Below the pieces are notes generated by a model. That model was not told the origin of the DNA and did not search any database. It saw only the letters and a list, made by a program, of their open reading frames with translations. DNA of 64,000 nucleotides from Acidobacterium sp. (lineage in GTDB: Bacteria > Acidobacteriota > Terriglobia > Terriglobales > Acidobacteriaceae): assembly GCA_003166955.1 (NCBI GenBank), contig PMUI01000080.1:56033-120032 (forward strand), written 5' to 3'. How positions within the stretch are numbered: position 1 is the first letter of the stretch; each line of letters begins with the position of its first letter. Of this stretch, positions 55,077 through 63,238 are shown one piece after another. Position numbers and translations under genes: made by a program.

Positions 55077-55165
55077 TGGTGCGGTGAGCGGGATTCGAAC
55101 CCGCACGGAGGATGAGCTCCACCAGCTCCCAAGGCTGGCGCGGCTGCCAATTTCGCCACCACCGC
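55077..55165 (-). tRNA. Transposon-borne class II tRNA: leucine-type body, anticodon UGG (Pro codon)
   Basis: All arms pair: acceptor GCGGTGG/TCACCGC (one G/T), A73, encoded CCA; D arm GGCGAAATTGGCAGCCGC; anticodon stem CCAGC/GCTGG with loop CTTGGGA; a 17-base variable region with a GGAG/CTCC stem; T arm GCGGGTTCGAATCCCGC. The long variable arm, 3-bp D stem and D-loop match leucine tRNAs, including the chromosomal tRNA-Leu at 42891-42978. The anticodon is UGG, which reads CCA. Proline tRNAs have a short variable loop, so this is not a normal tRNA-Pro. One base change (A35 to G) would derive it from tRNA-Leu(UAG). Known LeuRS enzymes of the E. coli type do not need the anticodon, so it may put Leu at Pro codons. 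Confidence 0.88.
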
Positions 55166-55172
55166 ATTGATC

Positions 55173-55217
55173 GGCGGCCAGCGTTTCTTTCCCTCCTAAG
55201 GACAGACGCTGGTCGCC
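55173..55217. promoter_or_regulatory. Long hairpin 5' of the transposon tRNA
   Basis: A 12-bp stem (one G/T) encloses a 21-base loop whose minus-strand sequence contains TGTCCTTAGGAGGG. Seven bases separate the stem from the tRNA 5' end. The same 14-bp motif, one mismatch, is in the hairpin before the winged-helix gene. On the minus strand no T tract follows, so it is more likely a processing or binding element than a terminator. Confidence 0.5.
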
Positions 55218-55223
55218 TTCCTT

Positions 55224-55784
55224 TTAGTGGACCGTCGTTCCCTCCTCTGCCCTGACTTCCTGGGGCACAATCCTGAAGACGTATTTCCCACGGCGCACGG
55301 AAAGCTCCTCACGGTCAGTCAGGCGCTTCAGCACGTTGTAGAGGTAGGCGCGATGTTTGAACCGGTCGCGGACCTGACTCCAGATTTCCGTCGGCGTCAT
55401 GCCCTGCGGGTGCTGGCGGAGCAGGTCACGGATAATTTCAGTCTTGCCGACCGGCTCTGCAGTCTCGACTGCGTTGGTGGGCTGTGGACTTGGCGTCGTG
55501 GATGCGGCGGCGGGCAACGCGGAGTGAAGCTCCAGTTGGCCTGCATTTGCGGCTTGGCGGCGCTCTGCTTCCTCAGCCTCAACGGTTGCGACGGCCACAT
55601 TCCAGCCGTGTATTTGCTGCTGCGCCACGGCAAGGGTCTGCTGGGCTTTCTGGAAGGCCGCTTGCCATGTCGCGAGCGCCTGTTGAGTCTGCTGGAAAGT
55701 TTGGGTTGCTTCCTGCAGACGCACCGCTGCGGCCTGCTGGCGGGCGCGCAATTCCTCCAGTAACGATGACTGGTCTTTTACCAT
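55224..55784 (-). CDS. Transposon passenger: coiled-coil plus winged-helix protein
   Basis: 186 residues. Residues ~5-75 are Gln/Ala/Glu-rich with heptad character ('LLEELRARQQAAAVRLQEAT', 'FQQTQQALATWQAAFQKAQQ'), so probably a coiled coil. An Ala/Pro linker follows. Residues ~112-172 ('KTEIIRDLLRQHPQGMTPTE', 'YLYNVLKRLTDREELSVRRG') look like a winged helix-turn-helix. The best guess is an oligomeric DNA-binding regulator of the element. Its ribosome site AGGGGGG lies in the loop and stem of a hairpin, which may gate translation. It is upstream of and co-oriented with the tRNA, so the two may share a transcript. Confidence 0.72.
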   Translation of the reverse strand: MVKDQSSLLEELRARQQAAAVRLQEATQTFQQTQQALATWQAAFQKAQQTLAVAQQQIHGWNVAVATVEAEEAERRQAANAGQLELHSALPAAASTTPSPQPTNAVETAEPVGKTEIIRDLLRQHPQGMTPTEIWSQVRDRFKHRAYLYNVLKRLTDREELSVRRGKYVFRIVPQEVRAEEGTTVH

Positions 55785-55787
55785 TTT

Positions 55788-55808
55788 GGTGTCCCCCCTA
55801 AGGACACC
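55788..55808 (-). promoter_or_regulatory. Hairpin covering the ribosome site of the winged-helix gene
   Basis: GGTGTCC and GGACACC form a 7-bp stem with a 7-base loop; on the minus strand the loop and 3' arm include AGGGGGGA, the likely ribosome site, three bases before the ATG. Includes the 14-bp motif shared with 55191-55204. Confidence 0.5.
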
Positions 55809-55809
55809 T

Positions 55810-55869
55810 CATAGTAGCACACTCACCTCCCTACCATGCAACCCGGCAAATGGTGCACATGCTACTATG
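55810..55869. repeat. Subterminal inverted repeat near the right end
   Basis: CATAGTAGCA (55810-55819) and TGCTACTATG (55860-55869), a perfect 10-bp inverted pair 40 bp apart, inside the right end of the transposon. It flanks the likely promoter region of the winged-helix gene (minus-strand TACTAT box). May be bound by the transposase or by the passenger regulator. Confidence 0.5.
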
Positions 55870-55880
55870 CAGGTAGTGTG

Positions 55881-55904
55881 GGTTGCGTAAAGTTCATACT
55901 TCCG
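55881..55904. repeat. Right terminal inverted repeat
   Basis: Reverse complement of the left repeat with two central mismatches. The flanking duplication copy begins at the next base. Confidence 0.92.
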
Positions 55905-55912
55905 TATTAGAA
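55905..55912. repeat. Target-site duplication, right copy
   Basis: TATTAGAA, identical to 52992-52999. Confidence 0.92.
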
Positions 55913-56690
55913 TACCAAGTCCAGCCTAAAAACCTGCCAAATATCTTTGGGTAGTTTGGCGTGGAAGTGGTGTGGAATGAGGGGTCATTACTTTGGTGCG
56001 GAGGCGCGGGACTTGACACGTCGGATGACGCGGGCTGATCGAACGCGCGGCGCGGCGGGGCCGGCCAAGATCGCGGCTCGAGTGCTTCGGCCAGTCAGTG
56101 ACAATTGAGAACTACTTCCGGTTTACCGGTGATACGTCCGGAACACTCATTCGCAGAACTCATCGAGAAATTCGCGTCCCGCAGGCGCCATTCGTTATCC
56201 ACTCCATAACCATCTCCTATACCCATAAATTCCTTAGATAGCGTTTATGAAAAACCTATGTCTTCCGGGTTTTTATTGCTCTTAACCGGGTGTTCCGGCA
56301 GAGACAGGATCGGATTGGTTACATCTGCGAAAATGTTTGACGCCGTACCTTCCATGGCAGCCCGCACCGTGATGTGTGTGCAGCTCGAAGGTCGGTTTTC
56401 AGAGGATTAATCGCAGAAGCAGCAGCCGTAAGAACCAGACGCTCTGCTCTCCGCCACATCGCGCTGCTTGCGCCGTTCTGCTTGCGGCTCTCTGGAGCAC
56501 CCGCGCACGGTTGTTCCCCGGCAGCCTTGGCGACATCGTCGTCCCGCGTGCTTCCGACTGTTAACTCGCAGTCCTGAGCTTCGCCCGCGGCCCCAGTTTT
56601 TCCGATTACCAAATTGCACGAACGTGAGGGACTTCCTCTCGGCTCAAAATCCGAGAGCTGCGCCCCACCTCACTCTAAGGAGGCAGGACC
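55913..56690. other. Intergenic stretch without a recognised gene
   Basis: About 780 bp. Short frames on both strands lack ribosome sites and domain-like sequence. The AT-richer part near 56200-56280 may hold the promoter of the TonB receptor that follows, but no pair of hexamers stands out. Confidence 0.4.
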
Positions 56691-59600
56691 ATGCTTACAG
56701 CGGCAAACCTATCGCGCTCATTCCTGAAGACGCAAAACCCGCCCGGTTCTAAACCCGCTCTGCCCTTCCGGACGCGCACATTCCGGATCGCCATCGCAGC
56801 CATGATCACCCTGCTCGTCGTTACCACCTGGACCGCGCGCGCCCAGTCCACCTTCGGCAGCATCCGCGGCACCGTCACCGACGCATCCGGAGCCGTTATC
56901 GACGGTGCCACCATCAAGCTGCACTCTCTCGACGAAAGCGCCGACCGCCAGACCACCACCAACGCCTCCGGTGACTTCCTCTTCGAGAATCTGAAGGCCG
57001 GCCATTACAAAGTCACCGTCTCGCACGCCGGCTTTACCGATGCCGTGGTTTCTTCGGCCACGCTGGAAGCCCGCCAGGAACTCCGCCTTCCGGTTACGCT
57101 CACCGTCACGGCAGGAACCACGACGGTTGAAGTAAGCGCCGATGCGGCGCTGATGAATACCGAAAATGGAACGATCAACAATACGATTTCGAACGTAGAC
57201 ATTACTCAATTGCCCATCAACTCCCGGTCAGTGTCGAGCAGTCCTCTGGCGGCTCTCGCCGTGTCTCCCGAGGTAACCAGGGACGCGCAGGGGAATATCG
57301 CGGTCGGGGGCGCGACCTCGTCGCAGACTGGCTTCTCGGTGGATGGAATTTCCACGGCCAACATTCGTTACAACGGCGCGCTGCAGGACACCTATCCATC
57401 GATGGAAAGCATCGACGAGATGAAAGTCACGGCATTCAACAACAATGCGGAGTTCGCTCAGATCGGCGATGTGACCTTCACCACAAAGAGCGGAACCAAT
57501 CAATTGCACGGCAGTGCGTTCGAATATTTTCAGAACAGCGCTCTGGATGCCACCGTTCTAAATTTCCCCGTCAAGGCTCCCCGCACCTTTAACACCTTTG
57601 GCGGCAGTTTGGGAGGCCCCGTGACCATCCCCAGGCTGTACAACGGGCGCGACAAGACTTTCTTCTTCGCCGATTACGAGGGAAATCGCAAGACGCAGTC
57701 TTATCCCGAGGAGCTTCTTGTGCCGTCGGCGGCGGACAGGGTCGGCAACCTGAACGACCTGGTGCAGGGCCTGGGAGCCGGACCTCTGCTCAACCCATTC
57801 ACTGGCGCCGCCTTCCCCAACAACACCATCCCGACGGGATCGTGCGCGGGCTGCATCAATCCGGTGGCTCAGGCTCTGTTGAACTACTACCCGTTGCCCA
57901 ACGCCAACCTGGGTGTCTTAAACCCGTCCTACAACTATGAGACCCTAGTGCCGAACCCCTCGAACTCCAACGGCTTCGATGTCCGCGTCGATCACAATTT
58001 CAATACGAAGCAGCAGGTCTACGTGCGCTACAGCTTCAAGAACGCGCTCTATAACGAGTTCAACAGCGCCGGCGTCGTTGCCCCCGCCAGCAATTTTCTG
58101 CCGAATGACAGGGCCAACGATCAAAATCGCAGCATGGTGGCTTCATACAACTATGCGATCACTCCCACGCTGGTCAACGAATTTCGTTTCGGGTTCACTG
58201 ATTACAACGAGAATGACACTTTCCCGATCCAGGGGGCCGCGGCCATCTCTAAACTCGGGCTGGTCTTCGATCATCCAGTAGGCACCGCCTCGCATCCCAC
58301 CGCCGATACCTTCCCGAACTTCAACTTCGCCGACGGCTCCGTAACCACCATTGGGCAGGACCGGGTTGGAACAACCATTTCGGGGAACGTCCAATTTACC
58401 GATAATCTCACCAAAACCATTGGCGAGCACACGCTTCGATTTGGAATGGATGCGCGCAGAGTGCATTTCAATTCCCTGATGTACTTCGCGCCCTCTGATG
58501 ACTATGGCGACTTCACCTTCAGCGGCAGCCTGACCAACTACTCTTTCGGCGATTTTCTGCTCGGGTTGCCAGACCCGTCTTACTTCGCGGTCATTGGCCC
58601 ACAAATGGATGCACGCGCTGTCCACTGGGGCGTTTACGGTCAGGACACATGGCAGCTAAACAGGCATCTCACGGTCAATTTCGGATTGCGGTGGGAGCTG
58701 CTTCCGCCGTTTCAGGAAAGCAATGGAGATATAGCGACTTATCTTACTTCGGGGAATAAGCTGACCGTCGTCGTTCCCGACAAGTTCTATCCGTTTATCA
58801 AAAACAATTCGCTCCTCCAGCAGATATACACGGGCTTCCTTCAGGGATTCAACGCATGTGGGCTTGCCACTGGGAGCTCATTACCGTGTTCAAACATCGA
58901 AACTGCCAGCCAGGCTGGGCTTCCTCAAGGTCTTCGGAATTGGAATTGGCGCGATTTCGACCCGCGCATCAGCTTCGCCTGGCGTCCGTTCAACAACGAC
59001 AAGACGGTCATTCGCGCCGGCGTTGGCATCTATACCATGACCACTCTTGGCCCCATGTCTTTCAACAGTGGCATCATCGCCCTCTCCGACCTGCTCACTT
59101 ACAACAATTCCGTCTCCAACGGTATTGCAGCGTTCCAGTTTCCGAACACCTCCCCTCCGAACGCGGCGGCTACGATAGGCGGCGGCGATTTCGAGGAGGC
59201 AAACGATCCCCACTGGAAGGATCCTTCGTCGGCACAATGGAACCTGACCGTGGAACGGGAGCTGACACCCAGCACCGTGGTCCGGTTGAGCTACACCGGC
59301 CAGGAAGCCTGGCATCTTCCCATCACCGTCGACAACAACCAAATTCCGGCCAGCTCGACGCCCTACACTGTTCCGAACAACGGATACTCAGTCGTCGATC
59401 CTCGGGCGCCCTTCCAGAACTGGCTCCTGTTGGAGGAGTCGGAAAGCATCGGCACTCAAAACTATGAGTCAGGTATAGCGGAAGTCACCCATAAAGAGGG
59501 GCATGGGATCACGTTCCAGGCAAACTACACTTTCGCGAAGAATATCAGCGATGCGCAAGGCACCGACGCGCCATCTGCATACGCGGGCGAGGAGCCCTAT

Positions 59601-60239
59601 GCCGTGGAAATTGCCGACCGTTTTCACATCAAGTACGACCGCGGCAACGTGGTGGGGATGCCGCGCCAGCGCTTCATGCTGACAGGCACTTACAAGCTGC
59701 CGTTCGGAGAGGGACAAACTCTTGCTGGACCGCGGTTCCTGAAGCCACTCATTGGAGGCTGGAACCTGAGCTCGGTGACGACACTGCAGACGGGCCAGTG
59801 GCTCACGCCCACCATGCCTGCGGCCGACGATCAATCGAATACCGATATGATCGAGCGAACCACCGGCGGCGCCATTGCGCGTCCGGACTGCGTCGGCAAT
59901 CCCATCCCCCAGCATCGCTCCGCACAGAACTACTACAGTCTTAGCGCCTTCGCTCTGCCGCCGACGGATGCCGGACGCTTTGGGACCTGCGGCGTCGGTA
60001 TCCTGCAGGGCCCGGGTATGATCGACGTGGACGCGGGCCTGGCCAAGCGCTTCAATATTGGCGAGCGGATGCATCTTCGCTTCGAAGCCACCTTTACCAA
60101 CGTCATCAACCATACGAACTATGCGCCACCGTCGCTGAACTTCGGGGAACCTTCCAGCTTTGGCGTTTTGAATACCGCTCTGCCCCAGGGCGAGGGAGGC
60201 AACCGGACGGGCCAGCTGGCCCTGCGTCTCGATTTCTAA
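56691..60239 (+). CDS. TonB-dependent receptor, Oar-like, full length
   Basis: 1,182 residues. A long N-terminus precedes the signal hydrophobic core ('IAIAAMITLLVVTTWTARAQ'). Then a carboxypeptidase-regulatory-like domain ('GSIRGTVTDASGAVIDGATI', 'GDFLFENLKAGHYKVTVSHA'), a plug ('TGFSVDGISTANIRYNG', 'QIGDVTFTTKSGTNQLHGSA') and a beta-barrel with 'GFDVRVDHNFNTKQQVYVRY' and the final 'TGQLALRLDF'. AAGGAGG stands 8 bases before the ATG. No sugar genes or regulator are adjacent, so the ligand is open. Third receptor of this type in the window. Confidence 0.93.
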   Translation: MLTAANLSRSFLKTQNPPGSKPALPFRTRTFRIAIAAMITLLVVTTWTARAQSTFGSIRGTVTDASGAVIDGATIKLHSLDESADRQTTTNASGDFLFENLKAGHYKVTVSHAGFTDAVVSSATLEARQELRLPVTLTVTAGTTTVEVSADAALMNTENGTINNTISNVDITQLPINSRSVSSSPLAALAVSPEVTRDAQGNIAVGGATSSQTGFSVDGISTANIRYNGALQDTYPSMESIDEMKVTAFNNNAEFAQIGDVTFTTKSGTNQLHGSAFEYFQNSALDATVLNFPVKAPRTFNTFGGSLGGPVTIPRLYNGRDKTFFFADYEGNRKTQSYPEELLVPSAADRVGNLNDLVQGLGAGPLLNPFTGAAFPNNTIPTGSCAGCINPVAQALLNYYPLPNANLGVLNPSYNYETLVPNPSNSNGFDVRVDHNFNTKQQVYVRYSFKNALYNEFNSAGVVAPASNFLPNDRANDQNRSMVASYNYAITPTLVNEFRFGFTDYNENDTFPIQGAAAISKLGLVFDHPVGTASHPTADTFPNFNFADGSVTTIGQDRVGTTISGNVQFTDNLTKTIGEHTLRFGMDARRVHFNSLMYFAPSDDYGDFTFSGSLTNYSFGDFLLGLPDPSYFAVIGPQMDARAVHWGVYGQDTWQLNRHLTVNFGLRWELLPPFQESNGDIATYLTSGNKLTVVVPDKFYPFIKNNSLLQQIYTGFLQGFNACGLATGSSLPCSNIETASQAGLPQGLRNWNWRDFDPRISFAWRPFNNDKTVIRAGVGIYTMTTLGPMSFNSGIIALSDLLTYNNSVSNGIAAFQFPNTSPPNAAATIGGGDFEEANDPHWKDPSSAQWNLTVERELTPSTVVRLSYTGQEAWHLPITVDNNQIPASSTPYTVPNNGYSVVDPRAPFQNWLLLEESESIGTQNYESGIAEVTHKEGHGITFQANYTFAKNISDAQGTDAPSAYAGEEPYAVEIADRFHIKYDRGNVVGMPRQRFMLTGTYKLPFGEGQTLAGPRFLKPLIGGWNLSSVTTLQTGQWLTPTMPAADDQSNTDMIERTTGGAIARPDCVGNPIPQHRSAQNYYSLSAFALPPTDAGRFGTCGVGILQGPGMIDVDAGLAKRFNIGERMHLRFEATFTNVINHTNYAPPSLNFGEPSSFGVLNTALPQGEGGNRTGQLALRLDF

Positions 60240-60664
60240 CCCTGATTACCAACCTGGCTCGGGCGGCGCTTCCCCGCCGCCCCACCCAGATGAGGAGCAG
60301 ACCTGGGATTGGCTGGAGGTTTCCGTGGCGCAGCACTCGGCTTCGTGCGTGCTGCTGCTGGTGGATCCAGCGTTTCGGAATCTGCATGGGGAGCCGAGGT
60401 TTCAGGGTTATCTGCGGCGAAGGGGCATGGGGATTGGCGCGGGGGCGAGCTCGCGGCCGGGGCCCGGGGGCGAGATGCCGTTGCACCAGGTAATGACGTA
60501 ATGACAAGAGCGGCCGCAAGAATGACAAATCCGTGACAACTACGGGTTAGCGGTTTCCTATTCTGCAGCAGGAACGCCCTCCCCTGGGTGTGCGCGGTGT
60601 GACGCGCAACTGGGATTTTGACTGCGAGCTTCACGTGATTTCAGGCCTGAAAGCGCTGGGTCTG

Positions 60665-60710
60665 CCGGATGCCTGCGTGAAACGTGCCACGCCAGGCATC
60701 CGGTTTTCTT
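60665..60710 (+). terminator. Intrinsic terminator downstream of the TonB receptor
   Basis: A perfect 11-bp stem CCGGATGCCTG/CAGGCATCCGG with a 17-base loop, followed by TTTTCTT. It is 425 bp after the receptor stop. The whole gap 60240-61061 holds no recognised gene, so the receptor transcript may have a long 3' region. A GC-only hairpin near 60259-60280 is also present. Confidence 0.7.
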
Positions 60711-61061
60711 GTGTGGGGTGAATTGCCGGGCGTGAGGGCGGCTTGTTTCTTCGGGTTCACCGCTCTGGGGGTTTGGAGAACAGCCCGCGCCAGCCGCTCC
60801 CGGTGGCGCATGTGCGTCAACCGTTTTGTTGCCGTTACCAGGGTCTGGAGCCTGCCTTTCTCAACAGCAGGGCAGTTGCCCGCTCAAGCCCAAAACGGGG
60901 CTGGACGGTACTTTCGGACTGAAGCGCAGGGTCAAGTGGTATTGAAAATCGGACGGCAGAGGAATCTTCTTCTTGCTGTGGGGTGAACCTGGCCCTCGGA
61001 AGCTTTGGGTTTTCGGAATATTCCGTCTGCCTCCGGGCTTTCGATGTGTTGCCTAAAACGG

Positions 61062-62531
61062 CTAGGGCGCTGGCCGCACGACTTGCAGTTGGTTCCAGGT
61101 TCCGGCCCCCTGACCGTTCGGGCGGAAGCTCGGATCATCGCTCATGATGTACTCATTGGAGCCGTTCCACCAGGCGTGATCGTATTGGTTGCTCAGCTCC
61201 ATCGTGTTTCCAGTCGCGGGATCGCGGAAGGTCTGCACACCTCGTATGAGTTGGTCCGCTCCGAAATTGCTGTTGTTGGCACCCCGTTGTTGATTGGCGA
61301 CTACGCCCATGATGGTCTGGGCAACCTGGTTTTGGAAATTGGCAACCGCCTGGTCGATGGCGGCTTCCTTTTGTGCCTCCGCCTGGTAAAGTTTGGCGAT
61401 GAATCCGCTGGAATAAGCCTGCCATTTTGGCTCCATCCGAATGGAGCTGATCATCACGTTGAAAAGCTTCTCGTTGCCATCGAGTTGGCCCTTCGGCGCG
61501 CGGAATGCGAGTATGTCAATCGCGTGGCAATCGTAAAGTGAACCCCGGCCCTGCGGAAAAACTCGGGTGACGACCGCCACGGCCAGCCAGGCCTCGAGGT
61601 CCTTGCCGTCTTTTTGGAATTGGACGCGTGCGCGAATGGCATCGATTTGCGTGCCACCGGCATTGCCGGCAGCAGCCGGTGGCAGCCCCAATTGCTGGCG
61701 TGCAATCTCGTTCAGTGCGGGGAACGGCTCAACGGAAACCACGGTACCCGGATTGGGGAGCAAGGTGAGCACGCTTTGGCGGAAGTAATCTTCAGCGCTC
61801 ATCGGTTTCTTGAGCGGGCACGGCTTGCCTCCCGCGCCGAGCTGGCGCCGCAGGGGATCCGCCATTTTGCGTAACTCTGCCGGATCGCTCGCGTATTGCC
61901 AGCTGTCGTTGGGGGCGCGTTGAAAAGCGAGGGAGCTATCCGGACTCTCGGCGTCCCACGACAGCGTAAGAATGTCTGAAAAACATCCCTCTTTGGTATT
62001 CGTGCCCACGCCTCCCTTCAAGTCCCACGTGGAAGGAATCAACAGATCCACCGCGGGCAGGGTAGTTGTGCCCGGGCCCAGGGACGGATCGTTTACATAG
62101 TCCATGACCTGGACCTGCTTCATGAGCAGGTAGGAGCCGGAAGGAGCGCCCTTGACCGTCGAACTACTCGGCGCAGCAGCGGAGGAGCGGGAGGGCTGAG
62201 CCGGCGAACTAGCCGTCCTGCCGGGAGCAGCAGCAGGGGGATTAGCCGGGGGAATGGCAGGGCTGGGCGCAGCGCTATTGCCCGGGTTCGCGCCTGGACT
62301 GGTGCCTGGGTTCGTGCCCGGACCCACCGGCAGCCCGGCAGCCCTTTTGCACCCATCGGACAGAGCGTCCTTATGCTGCGCCAGGCAGGCCAGGATTCGG
62401 CCTCCTCCCGGTTGCACTCCCGCGCACAGCTTCTGTGCATCCCCTGCGCAGGCGGCGACAAGCGTCTGCGCCGACGCAGACTGCGCCGCAGTGGCGGCGC
62501 AGATAACAAGCAATAGCGTCAAACTTCTCAT
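61062..62531 (-). CDS. Secreted protein with cysteine-rich (GLG1-like) motif
   Basis: 489 residues. Signal peptide ('SLTLLLVICAATAAQSASAQ'), then 'CAGDAQKLCAGVQPGGGRIL' and 'CLAQHKDALSDGCKRA', a four-Cys pattern like the cysteine-rich GLG1/FGFR repeat found in bacterial periplasmic proteins. A Pro/Ala/Ser-rich linker (~75-130) separates it from a ~350-residue domain I do not recognise ('YLLMKQVQVMDYVND', 'CFSDILTLSWDAESPDSS', 'WQAYSSGFIAKLYQAEAQKE'). The end 'NTMELSNQYDHAWWNGSNEYIMSDDP' in part is typical of bacterial secreted proteins with a Trp/Asn-rich tail. The ATG at 62529-62531 has GAGGA upstream. Confidence 0.78.
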   Translation of the reverse strand: MRSLTLLLVICAATAAQSASAQTLVAACAGDAQKLCAGVQPGGGRILACLAQHKDALSDGCKRAAGLPVGPGTNPGTSPGANPGNSAAPSPAIPPANPPAAAPGRTASSPAQPSRSSAAAPSSSTVKGAPSGSYLLMKQVQVMDYVNDPSLGPGTTTLPAVDLLIPSTWDLKGGVGTNTKEGCFSDILTLSWDAESPDSSLAFQRAPNDSWQYASDPAELRKMADPLRRQLGAGGKPCPLKKPMSAEDYFRQSVLTLLPNPGTVVSVEPFPALNEIARQQLGLPPAAAGNAGGTQIDAIRARVQFQKDGKDLEAWLAVAVVTRVFPQGRGSLYDCHAIDILAFRAPKGQLDGNEKLFNVMISSIRMEPKWQAYSSGFIAKLYQAEAQKEAAIDQAVANFQNQVAQTIMGVVANQQRGANNSNFGADQLIRGVQTFRDPATGNTMELSNQYDHAWWNGSNEYIMSDDPSFRPNGQGAGTWNQLQVVRPAP

Positions 62532-62758
62532 AACAAATCCTCGCTTCACGATGCCGATCAAAAATCGGGTTCAGCATAAGCTGGGAGCCCGGTTGGTTTC
62601 GGTTGTTGTGTCAGGGCACGATTCAAGAGGCTATGCAAAATACTGTAACTTGCTGATTTTTCAATTCACTAGATCCACAGACTTCACACGAATCACACGT
62701 CGCAAAGACAAAAAAGACAATTTTCCCCGGTTTCATCGCCCTCAGGGCTTAACCACGC

Positions 62759-62989
62759 TCAGGTGTCCCCGGCAGAAGTCAAGTCGCTCTTTGTCTGCGG
62801 CCCGGGGGGAGCAACAGCTTTGGGATTCGGCTTCAAAAAGAGCGCGTGTGGGATAGCGACGATCCAGATTAGAAATCCGTAGCACCACCACCCGAAGAAC
62901 GACCAGCCCTTTTTCTTCGCAATGGCCGCGGGAATCAGACCGAGGAAGGCCCCAAGCACTAGTCCAATTATTGATGTCTTCGTGTCCAT
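62759..62989 (-). CDS. Small two-helix membrane protein
   Basis: 76 residues. Helix 1 'IIGLVLGAFLGLIPAAIAKK' and helix 2 'WWCYGFLIWIVAIPHALFL' flank 'KKGWSFFGWW'. This 'IAxKKGxSFxxWWxYGxxxxxVAxPHAL' pattern recurs in small membrane proteins of many bacteria. Function unknown. The C-terminal tail is Pro/Lys-rich and soluble. Confidence 0.75.
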   Translation of the reverse strand: MDTKTSIIGLVLGAFLGLIPAAIAKKKGWSFFGWWCYGFLIWIVAIPHALFLKPNPKAVAPPGPQTKSDLTSAGDT

Positions 62990-63238
62990 CGCGTCACACC
63001 TGCTTGCCCAGCCTAGCTACATCTTTCAGGGTTCCCACAGGCAACCGTGGACCGCACCCATGTTAAGACGATTTTGACAGAAGAACCCATTGCTCTCGTA
63101 ACTAGTTCATTTCCATGCAGACTGAGTCCGTCCTTTGCATCAGGGCACGACTTCAGTCGTGCCGCAAGAGTGTCCCAGGGGATTGGGCTTTAGCCCCCCG
63201 CGGACTTACAAGTGATTCAGCGAGCATGGCCACCGCGC

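Larger units (their letters stand above)
53000..55904. mobile_element. IS1595-type transposon carrying a tRNA and three passenger genes
   Basis: A complete 2,905-bp element. Its ends are 24-bp inverted repeats matching at 22 positions, flanked by the 8-bp direct repeat TATTAGAA. Inside, in order: membrane-protein gene (+), 46-codon basic ORF (-), DDE transposase (-), class II tRNA with anticodon UGG (-), and coiled-coil/winged-helix gene (-). The empty site can be rebuilt as CTCTATTAGAATACC. Intact ends, duplication and transposase frame suggest recent, possibly active, insertion. Base composition of the left third is visibly lower in GC than the flanks. Confidence 0.93.

Noticed and set aside
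55080..55165. Calling the transposon tRNA a plain tRNA-Pro(UGG)
   Set aside because: The long paired variable arm, 3-bp D stem, G1-C72 and Leu-like D loop do not fit a proline tRNA; only the anticodon does.
55173..55217. Terminator between the winged-helix gene and the tRNA
   Set aside because: The stem is strong but on the minus strand no T tract follows; the tRNA begins seven bases later.
60236..61061. Several 60-140 codon frames after the TonB receptor
   Set aside because: Pro/Arg/Ala-rich frames without ribosome sites on both strands, overlapping a terminator.
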